64,000 nt of DNA from Sabethes cyaneus (GCF_943734655.1 NC_071355.1:21960268-22024267), one strand, 5' to 3'; counted from the stretch's first letter, positions 1 through 12,429 are shown. Numbers and translations: made by a program. Notes: a model not told the origin generated them from the sequence alone.

Positions 1-1583
1 TCTAAATTGTTTATCGGGGCATACGCTCACCGCACCGTTCGGCAAACGGTATTCGTCGTCTCTTTTATTCTCTAGTGTTCTTATGGGAAACTGCGAGTTT
101 GACGTCTCACTCGCTGTTCATAAGGATGGTGGGAGAACAAAAGAGGTAAACATAGCAGTACAAACGATCCGACTCAGAACAGTGTTGTCAAAGCAAATAA
201 CATTGAAACACATCGTTGATTCATTAAATCACTGAAAAAATCTTCGAAAATTATTGAAAAAGCTGTCTTTTCTGTTGTTTTTAATAAAGAAAAATTAATT
301 ATGAACATACATTTCTCTTGAAAGTATTGAACCACGTTTTCACCATTGGAGGTTCAGGTAATTTCAAACCTATAATTCTTATTTCCAGAACCGAAACAGT
401 GTCTTGGCAACACGATAGTTCATCAGTTATGCTGCAGCTGCTGCTACTGGTGAACAGGTTCCGTCAATTCAGAATTTGTTTTCAGTTTTGTTATAGAATA
501 ATAAAACTTTCGGCTAGTGACAAAGCCTTAGAAAATAGAAAAAAAGATAGTGAATAATATGGTATGTGACAATTGAGTGCTTGACTTTTAGAGTGGTTGT
601 AATCAGTGCTGAAAAATGTGATGGATTCGTTAGTAGCGAGGTGGCGATTGCCTTCAGCAGCTGAAAAATGTACATTTTTGGACAACAATTTTTAATTCAT
701 CATATTTCTTGACGGAAACCCAGTAAATTGTGTTTGTGTGAATCAAATGTATGGTTAAGTGATTTGTGAAAATGATCTTATGAAAACATTTTGAAAATAT
801 GAATAAAAAAGTGCATTTTCGGCTCATTTATTTTCAACTGATTAAAATAGGTAACACTGCTTAACTCGTTCCTTACCCTACTTCAAGAAATGGTTTATTG
901 GTTTCACTGTTCCTGGTTTTTGCTGTCAGGTATTGTGACCAGTTAGTAATGTGTGATTATCTACGTCTTTATGAAAATTGCCAACAATTTGAAATGGTTT
1001 CGCAATGGTCAATGTTCCTAACTTAATTCTAATGATTATTGAAGCAAATTTTTATTCTCAGTTTTCGTTAATAGTGCTGAGGTGTTCAAATTCGGAATAT
1101 TTTATTGCAAGGGATCAGCATCGCTTGCTTTCGTGTCTCGTTCGTTGCAAAATCGTTGACAACAACAACAAAAAAAATAATATTCTTTCCTTTTCCCATG
1201 TAGTACAGCCTTTTGGCCGTGGCCAGCGTCTTATTGGTCAATTTTCAAAGTATTGAATCAGTAAAAATTGCACGAGTATGTCATGCTACTCTCAAGCACT
1301 AATTCAATTGATTCTTTGTGCAATCTTACTGGTTCGGCTAATTACGGAGTGCAACTACGGGCATTCTACTTAAGCTAAGCTAATTATAAAATAAACAATT
1401 ATCTTGGTAAAATTATTTAAGAAAAAACACTACAAATGTTAAAAAATAGTTGAAAAGTAAAGCAAAAGAAATCCAAAAACATTTAGTTTTTTGCAAAATT
1501 CTCTCTCAAATTGAAAATTTACATATTTTAATCGAACAAATCTAGGTAAAGGTTTGGTACGTAGTTGCCAATATAAGCTGAAA
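1..1583. other. AT-rich non-coding stretch
   Basis: I see no convincing gene here. Open frames are short and lack domain-like composition or codon structure. The sequence is AT-rich with several poly-A and poly-T runs and could be intergenic or intronic DNA. No RNA gene was recognised. Confidence 0.5.
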
Positions 1584-1725
1584 TGTTCGAGTCTCGATTA
1601 GACGGTGCTGCTGGATAGAGTCAGTAGGATTGTTGCTCTAACCCCGAAACAGCCGGCTGCGAAGTCTGCCGATAAAGAAAGGTCAAGTCTTAGAAAGATG
1701 TTTAAACCCAAGACTATGCTTTATG
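1584..1725 (+). mobile_element. tRNA-derived SINE, 5'-truncated copy
   Basis: This copy begins at the B-box-like GTTCGAGTCTCG and continues through the body shared with the full-length copy at 17,291-17,501: GATAGAGTCAGTAGGAT, then CAGCCGGCTGCGAAGTCTG and GATAAAG. The tRNA-like head before the B box is missing. The family resembles the mosquito Feilai SINE, but that name is from memory. Transcription would have depended on Pol III and mobilisation on a LINE. Confidence 0.75.
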
Positions 1726-2100
1726 GGACCAAAATTGGTCATGAAAATCGCCATAAGAGTACAATAAAACTCACATTATTGCTTGGGCAGTATCTGCAAG
1801 CAAACGAATATAACATTGCCTGCTGTTCCCCCCATCGCAGTTGGAAAGATTGTGAATCGCAGAAAAGGTTTATTTTCTGAGCAAAAATCTGCAAAATCAC
1901 ACTTAGCATTCTGACAACTGTTATTTAGAACGTATATTTGATTAATTTACTATTTAGGAATTGTTTTTAATTTTAAAATAATGGTTTTTACATAACAGAA
2001 ATATTAACTGATATTATTCAAAAATTTAGAATTATTGAATACGTTTTTGCTTGTATTGTCTCATAAATATTCATAAAAAAGTTTCTGCTTTATATAGAAA

Positions 2101-5100
2101 ACTAGCTGACCCGACAAACTTCGTATTGCCACAAATTAACCTGTGTTGTACATAAATCATGAATCTCGGATGATCTTTGTCACAATCTCGAGTTTTGCAA
2201 GCCCCCCAACGGGCGGCGCTTCCGACGGCGGGTCACCGGCAACACTCGCGACCGTCTCGTCCTGATTGATCTAGTGTTACTATAGATAGTTTTTGTGGTC
2301 TTGTATTGACTAATGTTGTATGGAAGAGTCTCGAATTTCTCGAGTTTGATTAGTTTTTGAGTTTCGCAAAAATTTCTGTTTTATTTGTATGAGAGTCCAT
2401 ATCCCCCTACCACAGGGGTGAGAGGTGTCTAACTATCGTAAAATAAATTCAAGACACCAAAATCTCCCACATGCCAAATTTGGTTCCATTTTCTTGATTA
2501 GTTCTCAAGTTATAAGGAAATTTGAATTTCATTTGTATGGGAGCTCCCCTCTTAAAAGGGGAAGGGGTAGTAATTCACCATAGAAAAAATTTCTGCCATC
2601 TAAAACTCCCACATGCCAAATTTGGTTCCATTTGATTGATTAGTTCTCGAGATAAGAGGAAATTTGCATTTCATTTGTATGGAAGCCCACCCTCTTAAAG
2701 GGGAGATGGGCCATAACTCGCTTTCTAAAGAAGAGAGGGGTCTCAATTCACCATAGAAAAAAAATCTTGCGTCCAAACCCACTTACATGTCAAATTTGGT
2801 TCCATTTGCTTGATCAGTTCTCGAGTTATGAGGAAATTTGTTTTTCATTTGTATAGGAGCCCCCCCCCTCTTAAAGTGGGGAAATCCATAGAAAATATAC
2901 CATAGAAAATATTCTTGCCTACAAAAACACCCACATGATATATTTGGTTCCATTTGCTTGATTAGTTCTAGAGTTATGAGGAAATTTGTATTTCGTTTGT
3001 ATGAGAGCCCCCCCTCTTAAGAAGGTAAGGGGTCCTAATTCATCATAGAAAAAATGGTTGCCTCCAAAAACACCCACATGCCAAATATGGTTCCATTTGC
3101 TTGATTAGTTCTCGAATTATGACGAAATTTGTATTTTATTTGTGTAGAAGCACCCCCTCTTAAAGTTGGGAGGGGTCCTAATTCACCATAGAAAATATTT
3201 TTGCCTCCAGAAACCTCCACATGCCAAATTTGGTTCTATGTGCTTGATTAGTTCTCGAGTTATGAGGAAATTTGAATTTCATTTGTATAGGAGCCCTCCC
3301 TTTTAAAGTGGGTAGGGGTCCCAATTCATCATAGAAAAAATTTTTGTCTCCAAAAACACCCACGTGCCAAATTTGGTTCCATTTGCTTGATTAGTTCTCG
3401 AGTTATGAGGAAATTTGTATTTCGTTTGTCTAGGAGCCCCCCTCTTAAAGTTGGGAGGGGTTCTAATTCACTATAGAAAATATTCTTCCCATCGAAAACT
3501 TTCACATGCCAAATTTGGTTTCATTTGCTTGATTAGCTCTCGAGTTATGAGGAAATTTGTATTTCATTTGTATAGGAGCCCCCCCCCCTCCTAAAGTGAG
3601 GAGGGTTCCCAGGTCATCATAGAAAAAAATTTTGTCTCCAAAAACACCCACGTGTCAAATTTGGTTCCATTTGCTTGATTAGTTCTCGAGTTATGAGGAA
3701 ATTTGTATTTCGTTTGTCTAGGAGCCCCCCCTCTTAAAGTTGGGAGGGGTTCTAATTCACTATAGAAAATATTCTTCCTATCGAAAACTTTCACATGCCA
3801 AATTTGGTTTCATTTGCTTGATTAGCTCTCGAGTTATGAGGAAATTTGTATTTCATTTGTATAGGAGCCCCCCCCCCCCTCCTAAAGTGAGGAGGGGTCC
3901 CAGGTCATCATAGAAAAAAATTTTGTCTACAAAAACACCCACGTGTCAAATTTGGTTCCATTTGCTTGATTAGTTCTCGAGTTATGAGGAAATTTGTATT
4001 TCGTTTGTATAGGAGCCCCCCCTCTTAAAGTGAGGAGGGGTCCTTATTCACCATAGAAAATATTCATGCCCTCGAAAACTTTCACGTGCCAAATTTGGTT
4101 CCATTTGCTTGATTAGTTCTTCAGTTATGAGGATATTTGTATATCATGTGTATAGGATCCCCCCCTCCTAAAACGGGGAGGGGTCCCAATTCATCACAGA
4201 AAAAATTTCTGTCTCCAAAAACACCCACATGCCAAATTTGGTTCCATTTGCTTAATTACTTCTCGAGTTATGAGGCAAATTGTGTTTCTTTGGTACAGGA
4301 GCCCCCCCTCTTAAAGTGGGGAGGGGTCCTAATTTACTATAGAAAATATTCTTGCCCTCGAAAACCTTCACATGCCAAATTTGGTTCCATTTGCTTGATT
4401 AGTTCTCGAGTTATGAGGAAATTTGTATTTCATTTGTATAGGAGCCCCCCCCCCCCTCCTAAAGTGAGGAGGGTTCCCAGGTCATCATAGAAAAAAATTT
4501 TGTCTCCAAAAACACCCACGTGTCAAATTTGGTTCCATTTGCTTGATTAGTTCTCGAGTTATGAGGAAATTTGTATTTCGTTTGTATAGGAGCCCCCCCT
4601 CTTAAAGTGGGGAGGGGTCCTTATTCACCATAGAAAATATTCATGCCCTCGAAAACTTTCACGTGCCAAATTTTGTTCCATTTGCTTGATTAGTTCTTCA
4701 TTTATGAGGATATTTGTATATCATGTGTATAGGATCCCCCCCTCCTAAAACGGGGAGGGGTCCCAATTCATCATAGAAAAAATTTTTGTCTCCAAAAACA
4801 CCCACATGCCAAATTTGGTTCCATTTCCTTAATTACTTCTCGAGTTATGAGGCAAATTGTGTTTCTTTGGTACAGGAGCCCCCCCCTCTTAAAGTGGGGA
4901 GGGGTCCTAATTTACTATAGAAAATATTCTTGCCCTCAAAAACCTTCACATGCCAAATTTGGTTCCATTTGCTTGATTAGTTCTCGAGTTATGAGGAAAT
5001 TTGTATGGAAGCCCCCCCTTTTAAAGAGGAGAGGAGTTATAATTCCCCTAATAAAGAGGGGAGGGGTCTCAATTTACCATAGAATAAATTCTTGTCACCG

Positions 5101-5311
5101 AAAACACCCACATGCCAAATTTTGTTCTATTTGCTTGATTAGTTGTCGAGTTATGCAGAAATTTGTGTTTCATTTGTATGGGAACCCCCCCTCTTAGTGG
5201 GGAGAGGGGTTTCTAACCATCACTAAAACCTTTCCTGGCCCCAAAATACCTCTACATGCATATTTTCATGCCGATTGGTTCAGTAGTTTTCGATTCTATA
5301 AGGAACATACG

Positions 5312-5353
<42 letters not shown>

Positions 5354-5376
5354 AATCCTTCTTTATAGGTATAGAT
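2101..5376 (+). mobile_element. Tandem-repeat element with (GACA)n tail, copy 1 (Helentron-like?)
   Basis: The left end starts ACTAGCTGACCCGACAAACT. A unique stretch of about 350 bp follows, then roughly 18 diverged units of 142-148 bp. Each unit holds CCAAATTTGGTTCCATTTGC, TCGAGTTATGAGGAAATTTG and a G/C-tract segment such as CCCCCCTCTTAAAG. After the units come a (GACA)n microsatellite (5312-5352) and a short tail containing TTCTTTATAGGTATAGAT. The copy at 19,907-22,131 has the same two ends, in inverted orientation, which fixes the borders. A unique head, a minisatellite core, a microsatellite and a short AT tail is the layout known for non-autonomous Helentron/HINE elements. That class is inference, because no Rep/helicase sequence is present. 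The apparent open frames in the units are repeat shadows. Confidence 0.8.
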
Positions 5377-5481
5377 AAAAAAAAATATAATTGCTGGAAA
5401 CTGTATGTACTATCGAGGCAAAATGTACGTATTATGGAGGGTACGTATTATCGAGGGTACGTACTATGGAGGTATAGCTGT

Positions 5482-5515
5482 AGTATTTCGCCTACGTCAG
5501 TGTCTGTTTTCGAAT
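5482..5515 (+). repeat. Fragment of the palindromic repeat family
   Basis: The sequence GTATTTCGCCTACG followed by TCAGTGTCTGTTTTCGAA matches the central part of the long palindrome at 23,396-23,609. It also matches the half copy at 39,541-39,640. The fragment is too short to type. Confidence 0.5.
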
Positions 5516-5838
5516 TTCGGGCAGTAGCCTAGTGACCATCCCGACTCATGCCGTTGCAGTCTTCTCCATTCAGTTCGATCTTGAGCCACTCGTCACCATT
5601 TTCCCAGTCGGTTCAGAAGTGGCAGTGAATCACATTTCTGCAAGATCTGTCGGATTGTAAAAATCTGGTCCGTAGTTGCGCGGGCCCTCACAAAGCCCAC
5701 CTGGCAAACGAAACTCTGTCCTATCAGTGACAGCCGGCGAATGAAATTTGTTTGGAAGAGGCACCCACACACTAGCATTTAAAAATTGGATCAATGGCAG
5801 TCAGGTTTAGAAATTGGTCCAGAAACACGAAGTTGACC

Positions 5839-6530
<692 letters not shown>

Positions 6531-6660
6531 AGATCACTACGTGCGACGGACACGCTTTGATGGAAAACAACAACAGCAACAACCATATTTTCCATAAATT
6601 GAGGGTTCACCTCTCCTGTTGCTAGCATAATCCTGCAAAATTTGAGCCGCTTGGGTTGTG
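6531..6660 (+). repeat. Fragment homologous to 34,055-34,175
   Basis: Shared blocks include ATAAATTGAGGGTTC, GCATAATCCTGCAAAA and AGCCGCTT. At the 34-kb site this block lies just beyond the mariner-like MITE that follows MT3, so the parent element may be longer than the MITE. Confidence 0.55.
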
Positions 6661-7930
6661 GCCATTCAGTCGGGAAAACCGGGAAAAAGTCGGGAATCAC
6701 TAACAGTCGGCAAAAAGCCGGAAATTTCTCAAATAAACCGGGAAATACCCGCCTGAGAAGTCTTGTTTTCAATAGCTGCTTTTTTGTCAATCATAATCTT
6801 TAGGGCGTCTGTCAGGTTTTTTTTATCCCGCCACTTCAGTTTGACTTTAGCTCAGTTCATTCGTGACCGTGTAAATCTCATGGGAGAGTTTGCTCTAAAT
6901 CTTTTATTCATACGGCCTAATGGTACGTGTCCCACCACAGTGTGGGATGGAACCCGCACACGCCAGTATTTAACGGTTTACGCCTTCTAACGGGTAACAT
7001 AGAAAAAACAATGTGATCAAGCTAATGACTATTTTTTCATGAAATTTAACTCAAAGTTTGATTTACATGCAAAAATATTTATCCAGAGCAGTGCCAGAAA
7101 AGGAATAGTCTAACTTCTCTTATTCATTTTTCGTCTCTTACGCTCAGCCCAGATATTTTTTCAATTCAGATATATTACAAAATAGAAATAAATCATTTAA
7201 ATCACTCATAGAAAAAAATTAAGGTCAATCATTTTGCTCTAGATGACATTTTTCTTCAAAAGTAAGAAAGGGAAAATTCGCGGAATATTTTTTTCGCAAT
7301 TTACCTGAATTCTTGTTTTTCAAAAACATCAATCAGCCTTCCAAATTCGCCGCACAGTGTAGCAGTCATCTTCAGTTTTTTCTCCAAATCAATCTGAGAT
7401 ATTGGGATTAGCCTCAACTTTGCGAATGATCTTTACCCGCAGTTGACGATCAAGGGTTTCACTCCGACGTTTGGTTTGCACTTTGCGGGCAGTCGTGAGA
7501 ATTTTCTAACATATTTTATTAAAAAGTTTTTGATAACTCACGCTACTATACCTTTGGGATGATCCAGCAGTTTTGCCTGCTCCCGAGTTGACGCCGATGG
7601 ATTTTAGAGTTGACTGTTTCAATCATTGTTATTTTCTCCTCTTGCATGATAAATATTTCGGAACCACATTAGTTTTAGACTACAAAAAATATAAACCAAG
7701 CAGAACTGTTTACAAGCAACATGACGCAGTCAAAAACTTGCATATCCGACTGAGAGCACCGCTATCGCCAAAATGAATTGCCCCATTTCTAAACGAATCT
7801 AATCTAAGCTGAATTTATTTAACGGTTTCTCAAACGGTCAAACAAGTTTAAAATAGTCCGACCAGTTGAAAAATTTTTCGGTCGGGAAAATCATACATAA
7901 ACCGGGAAAAAGTCGGGAAAAAACCATGGG
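6661..7930. other. Unassigned stretch bounded by CGGGAAAAAGTCGGGA motifs
   Basis: No gene was recognised. Both ends carry direct CGGGAAAAAGTCGGGA motifs, near 6683 and 7902. These may be subterminal repeats of one element, but I could not find inverted termini or a target duplication. Confidence 0.3.
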
Positions 7931-7984
7931 TTTATCCGGAGGAAACAGGTTTTGAATCTGTAGTTTGGAAAGGATGCATTTTTA

Positions 7985-8515
7985 TGCGCTTCAACATGCG
8001 CTTCCGTCGCACGCAGTGATCTAGTGTGCTGTGCGCTATGTATGCATTCGTGCGGTTTTCAGATACTAATTTAACACTCAACACGTCGCGTTTAAAATTA
8101 AATGGCAACGAAGCTAGGAGAGATAGGAGTTTCACGTCAAAGAGCGAATGGTACAACGGTACCAGGTCTTCAAATTGGTAATTGGTAGACAAAAATAATC
8201 AACTTTATCTTAACTTATCTTAACTTAACTTTTTAAGAGAAATTTGATGAAAACGTCTTGAAAAACACTTATTTCAAAGCTCTTTGCTTCTGAAAAGTTT
8301 GTAAATTTCATGAAGTAGGAGGATTAAGGGCAATTTACAGTGTAATATTTTCTCAGTTTTCGAATGAAAGCAACTAATTAAACAAAAACAGAACCGAAAA
8401 CTTAAAATGTTCAATAACTCCGCATCGATTGAACGATGCCTAGAAGGATTTTCGTCGTCAAATGTGGTCCTTTATTACTTCCTGAAATATTTGCACTAAA
8501 CTACATAACGCCCTG
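7985..8515 (-). mobile_element. Mariner-like non-autonomous element beside MT1
   Basis: On the minus strand the element begins CAGGGCGTTATGTAG, preceded by TA (8516-8517). It is similar along roughly 500 bp to the copy at 33,552-34,090. The CAGGGCG end is the same as one terminus of the mariner at 40,419-41,502, which suggests related TIRs. The element begins less than 50 bp beyond the MT1 polyadenylation signal, with its CAGGG end facing the gene. The far end was set only by loss of similarity. Confidence 0.65.
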
Positions 8516-8622
8516 TATATAACAAAGGTAAAAACACTATTTATTAGTTAAACATACAAGCTTTATTTCTCATCATAACAAACATTTTAGGTTCAACTAG
8601 ACTTGAACTTATTTTGGAATCT

Positions 8623-8830
8623 TCAGCAGCATCCTTTGGGCTGGTCACAGCCTTTGTCCGTTTTGCAACTACATTTGCACTGGCATCCGGTCACGCAGGG
8701 TTTATCCGGAGTTCCACAGCAGGTGGTGCATTTGCAATCTGCAGAACAATTAATTTAAGGTTAACAACAACAAATACCACCCACAATCAATACCACAATA
8801 CGCACCTTTACCACAGCACTTGCACGGCAT
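8623..8830 (-). CDS. Metallothionein MT1 (MPCKCC subfamily), two exons
   Basis: Exon 1 is 8806-8830 and exon 2 is 8623-8738, joined across a 67-bp GT-AG intron in phase 1. The 46-residue product has 15 cysteines (3, 5, 6, 10, 12, 15, 16, 23, 27, 29, 31, 33, 39, 45, 46) in CXC and CC groups and no aromatic residues. This is the hallmark of insect metallothioneins, which bind Cu, Zn and Cd as thiolate clusters in the cytosol. The start is the only ATG that opens the canonical MPCKCC end. AATAAA lies on the minus strand at 8562-8567. A TATA box and metal-response cores lie upstream (8971-9077). The closest relative in the window is MT4, which differs mainly by one extra Ala at the splice junction and a few substitutions. 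Reading frame, splice sites and regulation all look intact. It is the only metallothionein here on the minus strand. Confidence 0.93.
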
Positions 8831-8970
8831 TTTGATCCTGTCAGTTTTTTCCTACACTTTCGCACTTCCGAATGATAAAAGATTAAGACACTTGGTGGGT
8901 GTTAGGTACCAGTTGAGTGCTAAACTATGCAACTATTGCATATGATGCTGTCGATTCCCCGAGGGAACAC

Positions 8971-9322
8971 TTTTATAGGTAACTTTCGATTGAACGCGCA
9001 GCGTGCGGAAAGTTCGGAAGCATTTGTTTACGGTGCGCGCTGCCTCTGTATCGATGGATGGTGTCGTGTCGTGCGCAATTGACAAACAAGACGCTTGAAT
9101 GCATCGTACGTAGCAGGCCGGGTGGATTCGTCGGTTATGTTCTATTTTGCGCTCTTACTATTTACCTTGCCCGCAGATGATAGAAATGAGTCAAACCGTA
9201 ATCGTCACCGTCCGTCACGACTAGTTTCCTCAGTTGGAACGAAATTGCTCGAGGGTAATGATTGGAACGGCAGCAAATAATGATAACGCTTGCGAACTGA
9301 ATTTATTCGTTTGCGGTGTGCA
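8971..9322 (-). promoter_or_regulatory. MT1 promoter: TATA box and metal-response cores
   Basis: TATAAAA lies at 8971-8977 on the minus strand, about 140 bp upstream of the start codon. Cores fitting TGCRCNC are TGCGCGC at 9034-9040, TGCGCAC at 9071-9077 (minus) and TGCACAC at 9316-9322 (minus). The block GTCAATTGCGCACGACACGA is also present upstream of MT4. Further upstream, CGTTCCAATCATTA and TCGTTCCAACTGAG are shared with MT4 as well. MTF-1 binding is inferred from the motif. Confidence 0.7.
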
Positions 9323-10035
9323 TCGAAAAATTGAATAAATTATTAGTAGACATTACTATGAAAAGGACCTAGACTTAGACGCAAAATCCTTTTCTGGGGC
9401 ATGGAGATTTTTCAAAATCAAATTTCTGGGGAAATTCGTTAATAGCTTTATAAACCAGTTGATTCTGCAATGCTCAGTTAATCAATTGTTAACATTAAAA
9501 TTTGGTGTCGTCCGGAAAAATAGGAAACATTTAGGTTTTTTTGACAGTTTTGACGAACCCAAATGTTGTTGATCATTAATCACCAATTGATAAAAAATCT
9601 TTTTAAATTCCGGAGTCCCACCTGTCCATTTTGTAAGTACATAAACAAAATGAAGGCCACTTGCTTTGTTAAATGAAAATGGTAAACTTTCCACCAACAG
9701 GTTCAACCTTTCATCGAACACAGGAAAACACATTCGTCTATGACGTGAAAATTAACCGGTCTAAGAAAGGTGTTCCTAGCCATGTTGGCCATTTTAACCA
9801 ATGTTTTTATCAAATTATACACTTGAAGGTAATTGAAATAAACACGCATGTAAAGCAAGCGTTAGCCACATGCAAACCAGTCGGCCGAGCACAGGTTCGT
9901 TGTGGTTGGCCGGCAAATGCTGTGAGTATTAATCCTGATTTCACGGTGAATAGTGCATTCAATTCAAGGTCAGTTGGAGTAGACTAACGAAACGTACTTT
10001 GATTGTCCTGTTCCTGTCGCTATACCGTACTGTGA
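9323..10035. other. Spacer between MT1 promoter and ArrA
   Basis: No recognisable exon of the arrestin N-terminal domain could be found here. The normal landmarks PGQE(V/I), ELVL and LPASFEG are absent in all frames I read. A minus-strand open frame (9482-9733) and a plus-strand one (9673-9987) look unrelated to any family I know. Confidence 0.4.
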
Positions 10036-10497
10036 ATGGACAACAATCGGAGGACTTTTTCCGCTTCCTGTCGGTCGGCTTCCATCTCGGTGCACTTACC
10101 ATTCGTCGGCTTCATCCCTGGTCAACACGTTCCGGTTACCATAAGGAAAGTTAATGGCGGTAACATTATATCAATTAGCATAAAATTGCTGCAGTACAGC
10201 CACGAGCGTGCAAGAAAGCTAATCAATAGCATCAAAGCGAGCCCGCTTTCGGTCGTCAGCCAGCGGGAAGAATCTGTCACGTACGAAGTGGACCTGCCGC
10301 TGCCGCGAGGTATTCCACCGACTGGTGAAGACCACCGCCGTCAAGTCGGCTATCAGCTGGAAGTTACGCTAAAAATCGGGACCATGAAATACCTGCGACT
10401 TGCGTTACCTATTCGGATCGTACCACCCAAACTGGTGAAAGGTAGAATTGTTCCACTGGATAGTGACGTTTTAGTTCCAGTAGTGGCGTTTCTGTAA
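10036..10497 (+). pseudogene. ArrA: alpha-arrestin C-domain only, 5'-truncated
   Basis: The 153-residue frame aligns with the second (Arrestin_C) domain of ArrB and ArrD. It has the SVHLPFVGFIPGQHVPVTI strand pattern matching their PTNGFVPGQIIPALI-type motif. The LPRGIPPTG segment matches LPEGGVLAEDN, and the C-terminal YQLEVTLKIG...LALPIRI matches YELRVSMEID...LAIPIVI. The WPC motif that opens this domain in its paralogues is replaced by ASC. The whole N-terminal domain and both upstream exons are missing from the 700 bp before it. Either this is a truncated pseudogene or it makes a single-domain protein from the ATG at 10,036. The open frame has stayed intact for over 450 bp, so recent loss or retained function are both possible. 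It lies 368 bp upstream of MT2 in the same orientation. Confidence 0.7.
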
Positions 10498-10617
10498 ATA
10501 ATAGAAAAAAATGATGACAATGCAAATTGTTTTTCCGAGAAAGGAATTGCATCAGCTTGGGAACTGTCAATGTGTCATCACATCATGGCATACTATGCCT
10601 CGTCACAGCATGTACGT

Positions 10618-10738
10618 TGCGCCCGGAACGAAAGGGCGCATGTTGCCTCTCGCGCCTGCATCGAATGGGTTATCATGAGAGAGGTGCTTAAGATTGCACA
10701 CGACTTTTTTATCGGTAGCATGTTCAGCATGTATAAAA
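10618..10738 (+). promoter_or_regulatory. MT2 promoter: three metal-response cores and TATA box
   Basis: TGCGCCC lies at 10,618-10,624, its inverse GGGCGCA at 10,634-10,640 and TGCACAC at 10,695-10,701. TATAAAA follows at 10,732-10,738. All four elements are conserved in order and near-identical spacing upstream of MT3. Regulation by metal through MTF-1 is inferred from the motif. Confidence 0.8.
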
Positions 10739-10864
10739 GCAGTTTTGCGGTTTCAATGAGCAACATTCACTTGGTGCAAGTAGTATAGCTAAGCTTCAAG
10801 AGTTTCTCTGTGATTTTACTCGGTTCAACTTTACCTAACCTCATCGAGAAAAAAAAACAGTACA

Positions 10865-11066
10865 ATGTCCTGTCGGTGTTGTGGAAATGGTAAGTAATTT
10901 GAAATTGCGGTTCAACACAAATTTAGAAAATTCATTTCTGTTTCTAGGAAATTGCAAGTGTACCACTTGCTGCGGAGATAATGTGTCCTGTCGGGGGCCG
11001 AACTGTCAATGTAGCTGCTCGTGCAAGACTGGAACGGGTTGCAATCAATCAGGATGTTGTTGTTGA
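10865..11066 (+). CDS. Metallothionein MT2 (MSCRCC subfamily), two exons
   Basis: Exon 1 is 10,865-10,889 and exon 2 is 10,948-11,066, with a 58-bp GT-AG intron in phase 1. The 47-residue product starts MSCRCCGNGNCKC and ends with three consecutive cysteines. It has 16 cysteines (3, 5, 6, 11, 13, 16, 17, 23, 28, 30, 32, 34, 40, 45, 46, 47). The central CQCSCSC run and CC pairs are typical of cytosolic Cu/Zn/Cd-binding metallothioneins. AATAAA is at 11,128-11,133. The sequence after it (AGACGACATATGT) recurs behind MT3, where two elements have inserted. The nearest paralogue is MT3. The apparent 61-residue frame from 10,881 is a read-through of the intron and not the real product. Confidence 0.93.
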
Positions 11067-11189
11067 AGACATGTTACGATTTTGCTTTGAAATCTATATG
11101 TAAAATGAGAGTTTTGCAGTTGTAGTCAATAAAACAATTAAAGACGACATATGTATTTTAACTGTATAATATATTTTACAATAGTAGAA

Positions 11190-12290
11190 AAATTCCTCTC
11201 CATTGTACTCGCTCCTGGGCTACTCGTCGCCGATTCGTTGCGCGTCTCGACACACGCAAGTTGGCTTCAACCTGGTCGAGCCATCTAGCACATTGGCCCC
11301 TCTATTCCTGGTGCCGGTGGGGTTCACGAAGAGAACGGATCACTGCCCAGTCTTTCGGCATCCTTGCGACGTGGTCGGCCCACCGTAATCTCCCAACTTT
11401 CGCCAGGTGTACGATGGGAATCTCTCCAAGCAGTGCCTATAGCTCGTGATTCATACGCCTCCGTTACTCTTCGCTTTCCGTTTGTAGTCCGCCAAAAATA
11501 GTCCGCAACATCTTTCGTTCAAATACGGCTGGTGCACGTATGTCCTCCGTTAGCAAAGTTACTGTCTCTAGTCCGTAGAGGACTACCGGTCTGATTAGCG
11601 TTTTGTACATCGTCAGCTTTGTGCGGCGGCGTATGCTCCCAGATCGAAGTATCTTGTGGAGGGAAAAACAGGCTCGATTTTCAGCTTGAATGCGTCGTTA
11701 GCTCTCCTTTCTCGTATTATTGTCGGCGGTGACCAGAGATCTCAATATATACGAACTCATCAACCGCTTCCAGTTCATCGCCGTCAATAGTCACTGTCCA
11801 TGGGAGGCAAACATTGCTTTCTCTTGAGCCTTTTTCTACCGTATATTTGATTTTCGACGCATTGGTTTGTAACCCTAATCTCCTAGTCTCCGTTTTTAGT
11901 CTGGTGTAGATTGTCTCCGCCGTCTCAAAGTTTCTAGTAATGATGTCGAGGTCGTCTGCAAAAGCTAGGAGTTGGCTACTCTTGCTGAAAATCGTACCTC
12001 TCGTTTCAATGCCCACTCGCCGGATCACACATTCAATAGCGATATTGAATAACATACAGGACAGTCCATCCCCTGGCCGCAACCCTCTGCGCGATTCGAA
12101 AGGGCTGGAGGGTGTCCCCGAAACGTGCACATAGCATATCACTCGCTCCAGTCCAGTCATCCACTTGTGCATTATCTGCCATAGCTGTTCACGTTCAACT
12201 GTATCGTATGTTGCTCTGAAATCTACGAAAATATGATGCGTGGGCACGTTGTACTCCCGGCCTTTCTGGTGGACTTGCCGGAGAATAAAA
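11190..12290 (-). mobile_element. RTE-like LINE remnant: reverse transcriptase to C-terminus
   Basis: The minus-strand frame at 11,717-12,247 reads as reverse transcriptase. It has a VDFRATYDTV motif (catalytic Asp in motif A), LRPGDGLSCMLFNIAIE (motif B) and LAFADDLDII (motif C, FADD). Downstream on the minus strand, interrupted frames continue with LRTIFGG, LLGEIPIVHLAKVGRLRWADHVARMP-type sequence and RWLDQVE. This is the C-terminal region seen in RTE-type mosquito LINEs. Stops and frameshifts make it non-functional. The clade is assigned by recollection of motifs. Confidence 0.8.
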
Positions 12291-12429
12291 TTTGATTCGA
12301 TTCGATTTGATTCGAGGGTCGTTGGTCAGGTGATCGCAGAATCTTACGCTCAAAAATACCATGTGGTCGTCGGTCGCTCTCTTTCAACGTTTATGCTTCA
12401 TGACCGTTGAATACCTTCTGCAAAATTAG

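Noticed and set aside
2600..5197. Series of similar 60-117 residue frames
   Set aside because: They are shadows of the 145-bp tandem repeat units.
8614..8835. 73-residue plus-strand frame over MT1
   Set aside because: It is the antisense shadow of the minus-strand metallothionein.
10881..11066. 61-residue plus-strand frame ending in cysteine-rich sequence
   Set aside because: It starts inside exon 1 in another reading and crosses the intron. The spliced 47-residue metallothionein is the real product.
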